DNA from: Combretum micranthum
Taxonomy: Eukaryota > Streptophyta > Magnoliopsida > Myrtales > Combretaceae
DNA: 64,000 nt
Assembly (NCBI GenBank): GCA_024138025.1
Contig: JAMXBD010000208.1
Coordinates: 1-64,000, forward strand
Direction: 5' to 3'
Both the position numbers and the translations under genes were made by a program. Below the pieces are notes generated by a model. It was given only the letters and a program-made list of their open reading frames with translations, did not search any database and had not been told where the DNA came from. Shown here piece after piece: positions 24,431-37,385 of the stretch (the stretch's first letter is position 1; each line of letters begins with the position of its first letter).

Positions 24431-24850
24431 ACATAGAACTTATGGTTAGCTCAAGGATTATTTTTGCTACAATTTAGTTCAATTAAAACAATACTTTAGT
24501 CTACACTTCTAGCACATGATAATTATCAATCATTCAAATTCAAGAAAAAGCTTAGTAACATTATAATTTATAAATTCCTATTTAATAAAATAATTCCTGA
24601 TAAGAATTTATGTCAATATTTTTAATAAAACCAAAGTCTCGTTTATAAAATTCAATTTTTCTATAAGAATACAAAATATACTTTAAATTGACAATTTTTC
24701 TTAAAAGAATTCAGTTGATGATTTTAAACTTCAATTCTTACTAAATTGATTTTATAAAAGTTATGATACTTAAATTTACTCAACTTTTAATTACTAAAAC
24801 ATATACAATCACAATACATTAAATCTTTATTTTCCAATTCTGTTTATGAG

Positions 24851-26094
24851 AAACTTGGGATAACAATGTATGTGGAAATCTCTTAAAAAGCTTCAAGTTG
24901 CTATTGTTTTTACTAATTTCTTGTAAAGTAATTTGTTGTACCTTTTTACCACATGCCATATTAGATTTAAATTCTAAGATGCTGGTAGAATCTTCAAAAA
25001 TATATTGTTATTGCACTAATGACACATGCTTTACTTCAACAAGGTAATATCGAATTTCAACTTCAGCATTATAAACTTCTTTCTCATGCTAAACTAGATC
25101 TACTATGTATAAAATCTGTCATCTTACATGCCACACTCAAAAGGCCTAAATCGGATCATTATTACTTAAAAACAAAATGATCCCAAGATTTGGACCATGA
25201 CCATCAAGTCTTAGAATCTCATCCTCTATTATCTTTATCGATGATATGCCAAAATGAATCTTTCATTGATTTGTAATAAGCTTGATTTAATTGCGATCAA
25301 TCCACCCTAAAATTGATTAGTTATAAAGAAAAATCTAGATTACTTACGAATGTGTTGATGCTTTCTAATAAATAGGGTAAAAATGAAAATTGCGGTCACA
25401 CATCCAACTTTTCGACATAATGAGACTCATGATTGTAATACTATGATGAAAATGATGATCTTCATCTTTTTGAATACTACGATTATTGCTCTCAAGATTC
25501 TAATTCAGCTTTATTTCTACATTCTTGCATTCATTTGTCCAAGACTTTCTTGAATGACCATTAATGCATTCTTGAACACCCCCATATCCATTATTTCAAT
25601 TTGTGAACATTTCTCGGTTTCGTATCTAATGGAATTAGAGGAGACCACCAAATGTTACCCGTTTATAATATTGGTCCAATCCAACATTGTTTTCCTAACC
25701 TACTATAAAAGCATTTTTTCTTCAAGCCTCTACCTCTTTTTGTTCCCAAGTACGCTTCTTCACTACATCTAATCCTCTTCCTCTATAAACTTAAGGTTTG
25801 CTATTTTCAAACTGATTTGTGACAATTTATGCAAGGTAAAGCAAGTGGATACTGTAAAAATGAAGATAGAAATGGTTTTGGCCTACAAGCTAGCCAACGC
25901 TCCTTAACACAATTGTGTTTCCTCGAAAAAGGTTATAATTGATGGTTTCTTCCTCCCTTTTCTTCTATAATTATATTGCACATTTATCAAATCTATTGAA
26001 CTTCTATTGTAATCTAGCTACTTTTTCTAGTTACAATAGATTTTTTGTTACAATAGTTGTTGATTCTACTGTCCTTGTTGCTTTGTGTAACACC
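24851..26094. other. Intergenic, no gene recognised
   Basis: Moderately AT-rich sequence with only short open frames (for example 25554-25772) that lack recognisable motifs. Confidence 0.4.
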
Positions 26095-26579
26095 AAATCT
26101 CTGTAAATTAGGTAACTTCTCTGTATATTAGTCCTTTGAAGAGTTTCCTTAAATTCCTTTTCTCACATATTTTTTTTAGGTCCACGAATCAAATAGTTCA
26201 GGCATACTTTATTTACCTATGTATCAAATTCTCTTACAATTGCGATCCTCCTACTATAGCAACCACCCTCGATCTAACATAAGTGTAAGTGGAAGCAACA
26301 CGTTTAGAAGATCAACATTCTTATTTAGATTTTGCTTTTGTCATCTAGATATCATTTATCTTTTTAGCATTGTTGTGTCTTTTTACGTAATAAAGTAAAC
26401 ATACAAATTTTGGAAAGTAATTATTAATAGTTGCTCTGAATAGCAAGAAAACCTAATTTATTTTATGGCATTTTATTTATAATGAAGATAACTCTTATGA
26501 CTTATATCACTGCTTTCTTGCAATAGAGAGCTAAATTATAATTATTTTCCTTTGCTAAGTTTATTATCTTGTTGATGGG
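26095..26579 (+). repeat. Duplicated F-box upstream region, copy P3, left half
   Basis: It matches P1 and P2 through 'aaatctctgtaaattaggtaac', 'tttagg(t)cca/c', 'gaatagcaagaaaa(c)cta' and 'atgaagataac'. It stops at 26579 where a hAT-like element begins; the rest of the copy resumes at 30785. Confidence 0.75.
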
Positions 26580-28239
26580 TAAGGATGCAACCGAGGAGTC
26601 ATTATAAGGTAGCTGACCCGCTAAAAACCTATAGAGTTTAGGGCCGAGCTTGGAAAATTGTTTAGATCCTATAAGTTTTAGATTAGGCCATGGATCATGG
26701 TTGTGATTCGATGAGAAACTCAATCTATAAAGTATAATAAAATTTAAAAAAAATTCAATTCAAATTTGAAAGAAAACCCTAGAGAATTAAAACCTTTATC
26801 ATTCTCCCCCAACTCATATTGATTGTGATATGATTTTTTAGCTCAACTTACAATTCTATATTTATCTAGTTTAAACTAATATATATGTATAGTACACTAT
26901 ATATTTTTTGGTAATATCATGTGTAAAAGTTGAATTTTCACAAATAATATGTTCATTTTTTGTTTAGAAAACAAAAGGGTTTTTTTTTTATATTATCTTG
27001 AGATGATCTTCTTTGTTTAATAGCTTGACTTAGATTTCATTATTTATTTTTGTAGTTAAACTAATTAATAGTTTTAAGTACATGCTTAAATTATTTTTAA
27101 GTAGGTTAAAAAAGCGCGGCGAGTTGACTTGATACCCTATAGGGTGGGTTTAGGTAAACAAAAAAAATCTTATAAGATTGAGGATTGAGTTTTGAAGATT
27201 CTATATGGAAGCAAGTCGCATGAAATACCCCAAACCTTATATATTAGAAATTGGTTTAGATAGATTTGAATGAATTAAATTAATCATAGGATATAAATAG
27301 ACAAGTTGACAAAGTTAGATTAGTAATTAATTAAATGAAATTTGAGATTTAAAATCTAAATTCTCTAAACAAGTCATTAAAATGTTTAGAGGATTCCTAA
27401 ACACTTGATTCTTAGCCTAAACACTAATTCCTAAATCTTTACAAAATTTGAGTTCATTTGCTTGAATAAAAATATCAGTTCTTAAACCCGAACTCAAATT
27501 AAATATCTTTCATCCAAAATAGATTCTTAAATTAAGTTCTTATTTTAAGTCCTTAATTTCTAACCTATCGGTTTTAAAATTATCTTTTAAATACTCTTGG
27601 AACTATAGATATTGATCTGATAGTTCTAAACCTATACCCTATTTTCAAAATATATAAATTTAGTTTTATCCCTTCCTTTTCTTTTCTTCACTTTTTGCTG
27701 CATTTTTTCTTTCTTTTCATTTACGTTTTTCTCTTTTCTTTCTTTCTTTCTTCTTCTTCTTCTTCTTCTTTCTCTCTCCAAATTCAATACATGAATCTCA
27801 ATTTCAATAAGAGAAAAAGGAGGAATCAAGTAGAATATGAGAATAGGAGAAGGAAATCAAAGCTAGAAGTGCAAGAAGTTGCATGATTTAGCCAAAGAGC
27901 TAAGTTTTCTATTTCTATTTCTCTTTGTTTTTACTTGTTATTTACATTTGTAATTGATGAGTTGATGTTGAAATGGGTTGAGAGTGCTGTTTATATATGT
28001 ATTTGTTGGTTTCATGGTTAATGGAAGTTAGGTTTTGATGAGGAAGAAGATGATGAATAGTGGTTATGGAGGTTGATGAAGTTTGAGATGTTTGATGTGG
28101 TGAATGTGAAGTTTATGTTGTTTGAATGTTATATTGATATAACAAGCTTTGGGAAACTTTGGAATGAGTTTAAAGAACTTTAAGAAGTGTAAAATGCATT
28201 TAAAGAACAAAAGATTTCGTCATTTTCTCGTTCCAGTGT

Positions 28240-28362
28240 GCACAACCTGATGCACGGGCTGCACTTGCCGTGCAGGCCTTAAAATCCTTAAAATTTCATC
28301 TCGGGTCACTTTTTCATGCTCAGCACGGCCTCGAGCACGGCCATGCACTCGGTCGTGCAGCC
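28240..28362. repeat. Hairpin-word island (word GCACGG/CCGTGC) in the solo LTR
   Basis: TGCACG pairs with CGTGCA about 12 bases later, TGCAC pairs with GTGCA, and GCACGG recurs. The next ~100 bases are the arm conserved with 41130-41230 and 43950-44050. Confidence 0.6.
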
Positions 28363-29603
28363 TTCCCTATTTCGCATCTGTTTGTAATTTAACTGTAACT
28401 TTTTCATCCGACCTTCGATTGAGGTGATTCAAGTTGCGTTGGAAAGTCTAAAAAGAGATCTACAATTTTCATGTTTTGAGTTTTTACAAATTCGAAAATT
28501 ATCAATGCTTAAATTTTAGTTCTTTCCAGCCATTGTATTTTTCAAACAAAGTCAAAAACTTGTTTTTATTTGTTAAATGTGTTTTTGCTTAGGAAATGGA
28601 TCTTTTTGAGCTAAAATGAGATAGATAAGTGATATTTGATATGTTAAGTGAATTAATTCATGTAATTAAACATGGGTTAAGTAGATTTATAGATTTAACA
28701 AATAATTAGATTAAATCTAGAAGTTAGTTATAAAATGAACTTAGTCAACAAACCTAGGTTCAACTTGACTAAATGAACTAAAATGAACTAAAATGGATTA
28801 GATTGTTTAACTTTGATGAATTTGGATAGGTTTAAGCTAACTTGGGATTAAATGACTAGATCTTAGATATATAATGAATTAGTAATTAATCTAAGTCCAA
28901 CTTGGCTTAATGAACTTTACTAAGCTAAAATGAATTAGATTGTCTAAGTTTAATCAACTTGACTTAGTAAATGAATCAAATGACTAATTTTAATCAATTT
29001 GGCTAATGTTAAGCTAAAATGGGTTAATAGCTATTAATTAGCTTAGATGAATGAATTAGGATGATCTTTGAATAATATGGGGAATATGTTGTTTCAAATG
29101 TGTGTTTACTTGGAAAATGAATGTTTTTGGTTTATGAATTCTTTGTTAATGCTTTTGTAATAAAACACTATAAATAAAGAGAAAAGAAATTCTTTGACAA
29201 ACAAAGGAGAACTATCCATATTTTGGCGGGGCGATCTTCGCAGCCATAGTTGGGTTCTTATTTAGTGTCTGATCAAATAGGGTTTAATGAAATGAGTTTG
29301 AGATGAATGGATAAATAGCTTAAGTTCTTATATGATTTTGATGAAGTAGATGATTAGTTTAGTTTAGTTTCTTATACGATTCTTTCCTTAACAAAGTGGA
29401 TATCTAATTTATCTTCTGGATTATCTTCTGAAATTTCCTTCTGAGGCTACGTTTAGATTTCATATTCAAGGTACGCAGTAACTTGCGTGATGATTGATAG
29501 GGTAGGCATCCTAAATGGACTAAGAACTTAAAGATGGCTTAATAATTGATGAGTTTTGATTGTGTTTTACGTCGTTGAATTCGGAACCGGGGAGCGGCAG
29601 CCT

Positions 29604-29690
29604 TGTCATGATGCAATGGCACGGTAGTTTAGGCACTTAGCCCAATCCTTTGTCATGATGCAATGACCCAAATCCATGATGCAATGGTGG
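29604..29690. repeat. ATGATGCAAT palindrome group
   Basis: GTCATGATGCAATGAC (29652-29667) and CCATGATGCAATGG (29674-29687) are palindromes with different arms on one core; a third copy at 29605 is imperfect. This is the counterpart of 45306-45399 on the other strand. Confidence 0.75.
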
Positions 29691-30784
29691 TTTCTTTTAT
29701 TGGCTAAGTGGGTAGCTAATAGGGTTAACTGTATTGGTATATTCTTTACTTAGGCTCGGGAGGAAATAATATGTTTTAGTTCACGGGTATGGGACCGTTG
29801 AGCTAATTGATGTTATAGACCGGTATAAGTGGAGTGTATAAAGGAGTGTGAACCCTAGATGATGCTATTAATATTCTTTATCGGTTAGATATAGGAGATA
29901 TAGATATCCGGTCTATCTATATCAACCTCCTGAGCAGCTGCTGTTACTCAGGACCTCTAGATTCTCATTGGCTTATTCCGGAGTGTGAGTGCTCCATTGT
30001 TGATTTGTTTATTTTAATGAAAAGATAATAACTTATGGATTGATGCATTGCATTTAGTTAAGCTCGTGTGCCACTCCGTGTGATTGTGTTACTGTACTGA
30101 GTTTGGCTCATCCTTGTTGTTGTTATTTTTTTACAGGTTTTGTTTTGATAAGATGATGTCGATGAAGTTGTTATTGTTAATGATGAAGATGAGTAATGAG
30201 ATGATGATTTGATGATGATGTGGAGGCTGTTGATGTTGTTGTTCTTATTATTGTTGTTGTTGTTGATGATGTGATGATGTTTGTCTCAAGCATCGGGCGA
30301 ATTTGAAGATTTGGGAGATGAGTGAAATGTAATAGGACCGAGATATATTTGTATTTTATTTCTTCTTTGTTTTGTTCTATAAAGACTGGATTTAATTATA
30401 AATTTGTATTTTCATTTAAGGGCTTGTTAATGCCCATGTTTTTGTAAATAAGCTTTTGTAAATATATATCAAAGTGAAAGTTTTTCCACTTTTAATAGTA
30501 GAAGTTTGAAATGCTTTTATGTAGAAACGTTTTTATTAAAGTTTATTTTTTCACTGCTAAATCCAGTTGTTGCCAGAATCTAATTGAATGATTTCACAAT
30601 CTAAAATCGAATAGCAATGTTCAACATAAACACCTTCGTTTAAGACAACCTTATGTATAATTCGTAAGAGTTATACGTGGTTGGGGACTTGGTGTGCTTA
30701 ATTTGAGAATTGAGCATGTCGGGTCTTTACATCGCATTTGGGTATTATATATCCTATCCAAAACAAATGTTGATCGCATCCTTA

Positions 30785-30910
30785 TTAGTGAGGTGAAAGT
30801 ATGAAATCATGATCAACTTTTCCTTTCTTTTTTAAAAAAATTAATTTATAAGCTAAATTATGCATTCTTTTTTCATGTTGACATTATTAATAATAGGAGG
30901 AATAACATGG
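30785..30910 (+). pseudogene. F-box upstream copy P3, right half, with a dead start
   Basis: It continues P3 after the inserted elements: 'gtatgaaatcatgatca' and 'attaataata(g)gaggaataacATGGA' match the sequence just before the intact F-box start. The start codon at 30908 is followed by GATCCATAA, a stop after two codons, and no F-box sequence follows. It is the remains of a third paralogue. Confidence 0.7.
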
Positions 30911-30964
30911 ATCCATAAGCTAATAGCTAGAATATAGATTATGGTAGTGTTTGGTTGGAACGAC

Positions 30965-31598
30965 TAGACATGTAACAAGGGTAAGTTCGGGATGGATTTA
31001 GTGAAACCTAAACTTGAACCTGAACCCAATATCTATAGGGTTCTCTAAACTCATCATAAACCTTACAGGGTTTTTGTCAATAAACCCAAAATCTGCCTAA
31101 TAGACCCTATAGGATGCTCGAATCTAAACTTGAAACCTAGTATAAAGACAAATTAAGTTAGATAATAAAGGCAAAGCCTTAAATAATGAAAAAAAAAAAG
31201 GAATTTTATACACAGACATCAATTCTCATGCAGCATGTAATTAAATAGAATTTACAATAATAAAGATAAAAATATTAGGACATTTCCTTGTTACGTCAAA
31301 ATTCTCAATTTCAAAAAATTTAATCTGTTACAATTACGACGATGTGATGCCATTTCCTGATTGAACCCCAAAATTCTACCTTTTCTCGAATTGGAAAAAA
31401 TTAGACCTACTGACAAGAAAAGTGATATGGCTTCTCATCTAAACATCACATCAAAATTAAGTTCGGCGAATATATATTAATGGGTTCGGGCTCCCAATAG
31501 GATTTATACTCATCATAGGATTTGACAAATTCTTATAGGGTATTTATCGGTTTTGACGGGTTGAGTACCTTTTAAGAACTCACCTACTTGTATCCCTA
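30965..31598. mobile_element. Probable second hAT-like non-autonomous element
   Basis: The left end TAGACATGTAAC and the right end (complement TAGGGATACAAG) are loosely alike. Inside, phrases such as 'ctataggg', 'actcatcat' and 'gggtt' recur, as in the element at 26580. No coding sequence and no clear 8-bp duplication. Confidence 0.4.
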
Positions 31599-32518
31599 GC
31601 AAGAATTAGACAGGGCAAGAAGGATTGGACAACATGGTACAAGAAGTACTAGATAATATAATTCTCTTATTTGACAAAATTCTTATCAAGAGATTTTATT
31701 TTTCATTGATTCCAATATTTTAGGTATAATCTAGTCTCATGAAGAGAGTTTTGTCTAGTCCTAAACATATTTTGTAAACCAAACATGATATAATGATCTT
31801 TCTTCAGTTCAGTACCATGAAAAATTATGCAACCAAATGCTACCTAAAGTAAAAATAAAAGGATAATTAAATTAAGAATAAATTTTTATTTTTAATAAAT
31901 TATTTATAAAAGAAAAAAAGAAAACTACACTTATAAGATATATTCCAAATATTAACTGATGAGCTGTTTCTCAAAAATGTAAAGCTAAAAACCAACTTTT
32001 AAATTCCAATTTGGGCCTCCTTTTCAAGTCTCCTTACATGGAATTGGGCAAATCACATAAATATCAATCCAATATATCATCCATTTCAAATTCCCAAACT
32101 AAGAATTATAAACATACTAGCTCTATAAAAAAATTTTGGTTTTACAGACAAATCTCTAAAAGTGAAAATTTTGTCTCAAAGAACTTTTAGAGATAGAATT
32201 TCTATCACAAATTTTCTGCCTTTAAAATCATCATTGCTAATTCTTTGAGAGACAGATTTATTATCAGTTGCAAATTTGTAACGGAACATTTATCGCAAAT
32301 CTATCTCTGATTTACTATTAGCTACTATTAAATACCCATTTAGAAAATAACAAATAAAATTATTCCATTGTAAATTTGTCCTTGATTTTAAGATAAATTA
32401 TTAAAAAAAAAATCTCATCTATCTCTATACTTGGTTTTGCGCTTCCTAGAAGGTCACCCGTTTTGGAATGCTATGCACTAAGTATACTTAATATTGAAGT
32501 TTTGACAAGTACAAAACC
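31599..32518. other. Intergenic, no gene recognised
   Basis: AT-rich. Around 32130-32420 words such as 'gacaaatctctaaaa' and 'tttgagagacagattt' resemble the interior of the CACTA MITE at 21271, so a degraded relative may be present. Confidence 0.35.
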
Positions 32519-32523
32519 AATAA

Positions 32524-34198
32524 TGTCACGCCCCAAAGGGTACCCTAAACATGACAGTCCGCCACACTCAATATTAAAGCTTAAGTATGACAACCTTAGC
32601 CATTCCCAAAAGCTTTTATATTAAGTGTAAGGCGAGCTTTCACAACTTTAGAGGACCATATATGGAATTATGAAGCTTAAGAAGATATAAATAACACATT
32701 AAGAAAAGAGGATTCATAATAATCATTCACTTATAACAATGATCTTTACAAACTTAGGGATACTTCCTGTGATTACTAATCTATTACAAGAATATTTGTA
32801 CATCAATACTAATACTAACTTCATCTAAATTTCCTTTATCCAAAGAGAAATTACTGACTGCAGGGTCCTCATGGCCTTAACCATAAATAGGGAAACTGCA
32901 AAAGATATCTATGGGGGTATAAGCTAACAGGCTTAGTGAAAACTATTTCATAAATAACTTCTTGTAACGAGATTTCAAACAAGTTGTTTAAACAATCAAA
33001 TGTGATGCAACATACACGTGGGCAAATAAGCATATAGTTTTCGGGAACTATATGTTGAATGGATTTGTGCCTCCATTGGGGTTTGGTGATACATAACCTC
33101 AATTCAAGTAGTTTTAGTTAAAAAGTTTTATGCTCTAGCACTCATCGCCAAGCATTCCAAGTCTACTTAAATTGACCTTGCTTTCGGATTTTCCGCCAAG
33201 CATTTCCCTAAAGCCGCCAAGCAATCGTTTTGGATGTCTGCCAAGTGTTGCTTTCGACATGAGCCTACTATCCTTCTTACCTAAGGATAATAACCCATGC
33301 AATGTGACTCACTTCGTGGTATGCATGAATCCATTTATTTATGATGTCATAGCATAATATTTTTGAATTTAAGGCGATCAAAGAATTTCATACAAATCAA
33401 AGGTTATACTAAAACAAGCATTTAAAACAATTCCAGCTTCGATATCTTAGGATTCTTTCAAAGAATTATTTTACATACATATCGATTTGTCTTTTCCTAA
33501 TTCTAATGCGACTAATTTACAAGCACAACAAGTATAGCATTTTAAGGAAATAAACTCACAATGCCATGTCGACTATTCCTCTATGTGGATGAGTCGTTCA
33601 CACACTCCACTTAATCGAAATAATCTTCGGGGTAAAGGAATCCTTCCTCGGGGTCACCTAGCCAAAGAAAATACCCACAATGAGCATTCCTTGATGATTT
33701 TCTTAAATTTTGACAAAACAATGTCAAAAGAACGTTAAAGTTCGTATAAAAGAAAGTTTCAATTTAAAATGGCCATAACTTGGACATTTTAACTCGAAAT
33801 TTCGCATATAATATACCGATTTCTACCTACTCGAACAGATCTATCCTTCAAAACTATTTTGTCAAACTAAACCATTTAGGCCCTGAAACAGTGGTGACAA
33901 AATTCACCACAGATTTTTCCAACACAAAACAAACTTTGGTTTAAGAAATCAAAATTTGTTTGTAAATACTTAGTTATCTATATAGTTGAAAAATTTCTTT
34001 TTATAATTATTAACTCATATTTAAGCATGCTCAAGTGTTTTCTTGTCCAATGATATTTCTTGAGTTAAAACAATGTTGGTTTGAAGTTTTAGAAAACATA
34101 GTTTACAAGAATTTATTTTTGTAACTTTCTTGGAATGAATATTTGTTTCCCTTTGTTTTCCCGAAAATTGCTTTATGTTGGTTTTATTATTTTTCCCA
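32524..34198 (-). mobile_element. Solo LTR (family C), target duplication AATAA
   Basis: It starts TGTCACGCCCC and ends …TTCCCA. AATAA lies at 32519-32523 and 34199-34203; this is weak alone because the area is AT-rich. It is the best-bounded copy of the family also seen at 1-1455 and 20636. It has its own word island (33140-33320) with CGCCAAGCA-like repeats and TATCCTT…AAGGATA near 33268. No protein is encoded. Confidence 0.65.
33140..33320. repeat. Word island GCCAAGCA in the family C LTR
   Basis: GCCAAGCA or GCCAAGTG occurs four times between 33149 and 33246, followed by the hairpin TATCCTT-cttacct-AAGGATA. Confidence 0.6.
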
Positions 34199-34639
34199 AA
34201 TAACTTTTAAAATAAAATTTTCTATTTTCTAAGTTCTCTTATATTAGTACTACTTTTCCTATTATTTTTCCTATACAATTTTTTTGACTATTTGTTTTGT
34301 AAAGGTCTTTATTTGAAAATTCCTTAGCCTTTCATTGTTTTCTTTTTCAAAAAAAAGCATTTTTGTACAACAATTATTTTCTTTTGAGAAAAAAAAATGG
34401 AATAATAGAGATTAAGAAGCTTTTCATAGTAAAAGTATTTTCTAACTTTGTAGTGGGTTCTTTTTGTAACTTGAAAAGAAATGAGTTTATTTTTGTTAAC
34501 TCATAGATTTTATACTTCACATAAACTTATTTCTAGGTGACCAAATCTCCTTTTGTTATTTATTTTAGAAATTGGAATTTTGACACAATCTACATGAACA
34601 TGATTATGAGAAATAATAGTAATACAAAAATAACATAAT
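34199..34639. other. Intergenic, no gene recognised
   Basis: AT-rich sequence without recognisable features. Confidence 0.4.
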
Positions 34640-37385
34640 AATAAGTCAGTATTGGAGTTTAGTTTTTTTCAAGGCTCCCGGGACTAAGAAGTAGACTAGT
34701 CCAAAATAAAAAAGAAAAACTTGTTTTGACTTGATAAAGACAAGTCTAAAACTAGAGACTAGTCTTAAAATAACAAGTGTCGAGCCTGGATTTTGAAAAT
34801 CATCCAGTTCATTTCTTTTAACCCGATTCACATTAAACCCTAACCCATTTAACATGAACCTCGGACTAGATTAAAAGAAATTTAATTTTGAAAATATTTT
34901 GAGTCGCCAACCAATAAAAATCGGAAAAAAAAAAATGAAAAAGTTAGATTAATGGGTCAGTTAATCCTAACTTAGCAGTCTACGGAAATTTTGATTTAAA
35001 ATCAAACTTTAGAAAAAATACCAGATATCTGTGTCCGGAGGCTAACCTATTAAAACCTAAGCGGTTACCACTTTAAGTTTAAATTTCATAATTTATCCTT
35101 CTCTAAAGAGACTTGCAAAAAATATGTACAAAATTAATAGCAATATTTATAGTCAAAATCATTTTTTTAATAATTTTTATTTATTTTTTAGAAAAGAAAA
35201 ACACTCAAAAATCATATTAATATATATATAAACTTATAATTACATAATAGATCAATAGTATTTAGACTTATTATTTAATTAATTAAATAATAAAAAAAGT
35301 TTTATATTTTTTTAATGTCGCCCCAAAGATGCCTACTACTCGCTAATCTAGATCAGACAAAACGTAGTTCTTTTGGTAAAAAAAAACTTTAAATTTGTTG
35401 GTTAATCTTAATTTTTAAAGAATTTTTTCCACTTTAAGTTTTTATAAATTTTGAATTTGTCTAAAAAAAAACTCTTTTAATTTTGATTCCTAAGATCTAA
35501 TCACTTTTATTATTTTATAAAAAATAAGATTTTTCTAAGTCCTTTATTATTTTGAAAACACTTTTGTATATATTTTCTAATCAAACAAACATACACATAT
35601 TAACCTATTCATGAAGGTTATTCAATAAATATCAAGACACACATATACACTTAATGTATTTTTTTTAAAAATATCAAAACACACATATACAATTACACAT
35701 TTATACATATAAAAAAAATTCAAAATATCAAAACATACATGTACATATTAACACATTTTTCAAAAAAAAAATCAAAAAAGTATCAAATTTGCTAAAAAAA
35801 AAGATAAAATATTTTTTTTCTGATTTTTAGAAATTTTTCTAGAATTTTTTAATGTTTTTTTTATAATTTACTTAATTTAAAAAACTATATTTATAAATAA
35901 ATAAATTACGGACTGACCTGGACCATCGGATTAACTCGGGCGAAATCTGGATCGTCGATCGCGTTAATTGAATCAGGAACGTTTGATCGAATTGACTGAA
36001 TCTGGGACGTTGATTTGATTATCTGATCACAGCCGTAGATCTGAAGATTAAACGTGGACCATCAATCTGTGGGGCGGACTGGATCTAGGTTGGAGTCGGG
36101 TCGGATCTTGGTTCGAATCTCTCCAGTCAGGTGAAGAAGACGACGGCGTAGTGTTCTTTCGAGGCGGATTCCCGGCGGCTGTGGTGTTGCTCGTCCTCCG
36201 AAACCTCATCGGCCTACCTATCTCGCAGCAGCGAATCTCTTGGGTGGTGGTGGCTGGCGCCTAGATAGGCCGTAGGTGGCGGTACGATGGTGGCCGCGAC
36301 GGCGGCGTACGGAAAGAAAAATTCCAAAAAATTTGCAGAACCCCAAATTGCAAATTCGAGCAATTTCAAACACTCTAATCAATCAAAAACACTTCCCTAA
36401 TGATTCTAACACTCTTTAATTGGATCGAAATCCTCTCAATTACTTCGAATTTATGATTTTCGCATTCGAACATAATCACTCTATTTTCAGATCTTGATGT
36501 TCTAATGTGTATTTCTTTGAAATTGAAATCTGCCTTTGGCTTGTGTGGTGGTACTATTTATAAAGTTCGAATCAATTTATTATTTCGAAGCTTTATGATT
36601 GTTCAATTTTTGAATCATGAATCGTTTGTATTTTTTCAAATAAGAACGATCCAAAATTGGGACTCGATTCGTGATTGTTTGTTTAAATTGATCACAAATC
36701 TTGTGTTTATACATCATGACTCCTTGATTGGGTGTATTTAATTTGATCAAAGGGCACAATTCGGCCATTTTCGAATTTGAAGAAACATGTTCATCCGAAT
36801 TTTTCCCCAATTTTCATGCCTTAATAAAGATGCCTTTTAGGATGAAATAATACATGAATTATGTACAAATGTGATGTATCCCATGCCTAGTTTGTGTCTG
36901 TACACTTAATTTCGAAAAATAACAAAGATTCATTAATCAAATAGTGTCTCAAAGTGAATGAATCAATGTGTCTTTTGGGGAAAAAAAATGAAGCAAAAAG
37001 AAGAAAAAATCTGCCTTTGGGTAGACTTAAACCTAGGTCCCCCCTTGCATCAGAACCCCTGTGTCCATGGTTTGAACCCTTAGGCTGTTGGCCTGTGCCT
37101 TGGTCATGTAGTCAAACCACTAATACTTAAGGCTTTTCAAACAATTTAATTAGACAAATAATTTGTTTAATTAACAATAATATATGTTATATTGAACTCA
37201 AATAATTACACATATATATCATTTTATATATATATATTTATTATTTATATATATATATTATTCATTTTATTCCTCTATTTTATATTATTATTATTATTAT
37301 TATTATTAATGAACTCAACATGATACTAATTTTTTCTTATAAAATTAATCCTCTTTTTTAATTGGGAAAATATTGGGTGTCTACA
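34640..37385 (-). mobile_element. LTR-like unit T2
   Basis: On the minus strand it starts TGTAGACACCCA at 37385, a common LTR start in plants, passes a C-rich region (36330-36000) and an AT-rich part, and reaches 'accgcttaggttttaatagg' (about 35060) and GGCGACTC (about 34905). The same order occurs in T1 on the plus strand. No open frame is convincing; the C-rich part could tempt gene callers. The lower border is uncertain. Confidence 0.5.

Larger units (their letters stand above)
20636..24850 (-). repeat. LTR (family C), interrupted by a MITE and a nested solo LTR
   Basis: It starts TGTCACACCCC at 20636, the complement of the LTR end GGGGTGTGACA. It parallels 32524-34198 through blocks at 20640-20720, 21060-21110 and 22080-22230. 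It is split by the CACTA MITE (21271-21430) and by the LTR at 22258-24403; outer sequence resumes at 24409. The far end, about 24.7-24.9 kb, is estimated by length only. No primer-binding site adjoins 20636, so it is probably a solo LTR. Confidence 0.6.
27221..30731 (+). mobile_element. Solo LTR, 3.5 kb (family A), target duplication TCGCA
   Basis: It starts TGAAATACCCC and ends CGGGTCTTTACA; TCGCA flanks it at 27216-27220 and 30732-30736. Relatives: 39849-42391, 44418-47167, 51035-53813 and 43202-47640. It contains pyrimidine tracts (27.66-27.78 kb), a hairpin island (28240-28362), a conserved arm (28375-28480), ATGATGCAAT palindromes (29604-29690) and a TTG/ATG-rich block near its 3' end (30130-30290). 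No protein is encoded. Solo LTRs arise by recombination between the two LTRs of a full element. Confidence 0.85.
26580..30784. mobile_element. hAT-like element split by a solo LTR
   Basis: It begins TAAGGATGC (26580-26588) and ends GCATCCTTA (30776-30784), a 9-bp inverted end that fits the hAT pattern. The flanking octamers TTGATGGG and TTAGTGAG agree at 5 of 8 positions and differ only by transitions, so they may be an aged 8-bp duplication. Without the LTR at 27221-30731 the element is about 0.7 kb and has no transposase. It lies within the third F-box promoter copy, whose two halves align across it. Confidence 0.65.

Noticed and set aside
30130..30290. TTG/ATG trinucleotide-rich stretch as a coding Asp/Met/Leu repeat
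   Set aside because: It lies near the 3' end of a solo LTR and its counterpart in sister LTRs is not open in a common frame.
36000..36330. GC-rich block that could be a 5' exon with CpG-rich start
   Set aside because: Its position within unit T2, the opposite-strand C-rich layout shared with T1, and the lack of a continuing frame point to an LTR leader, not a gene.
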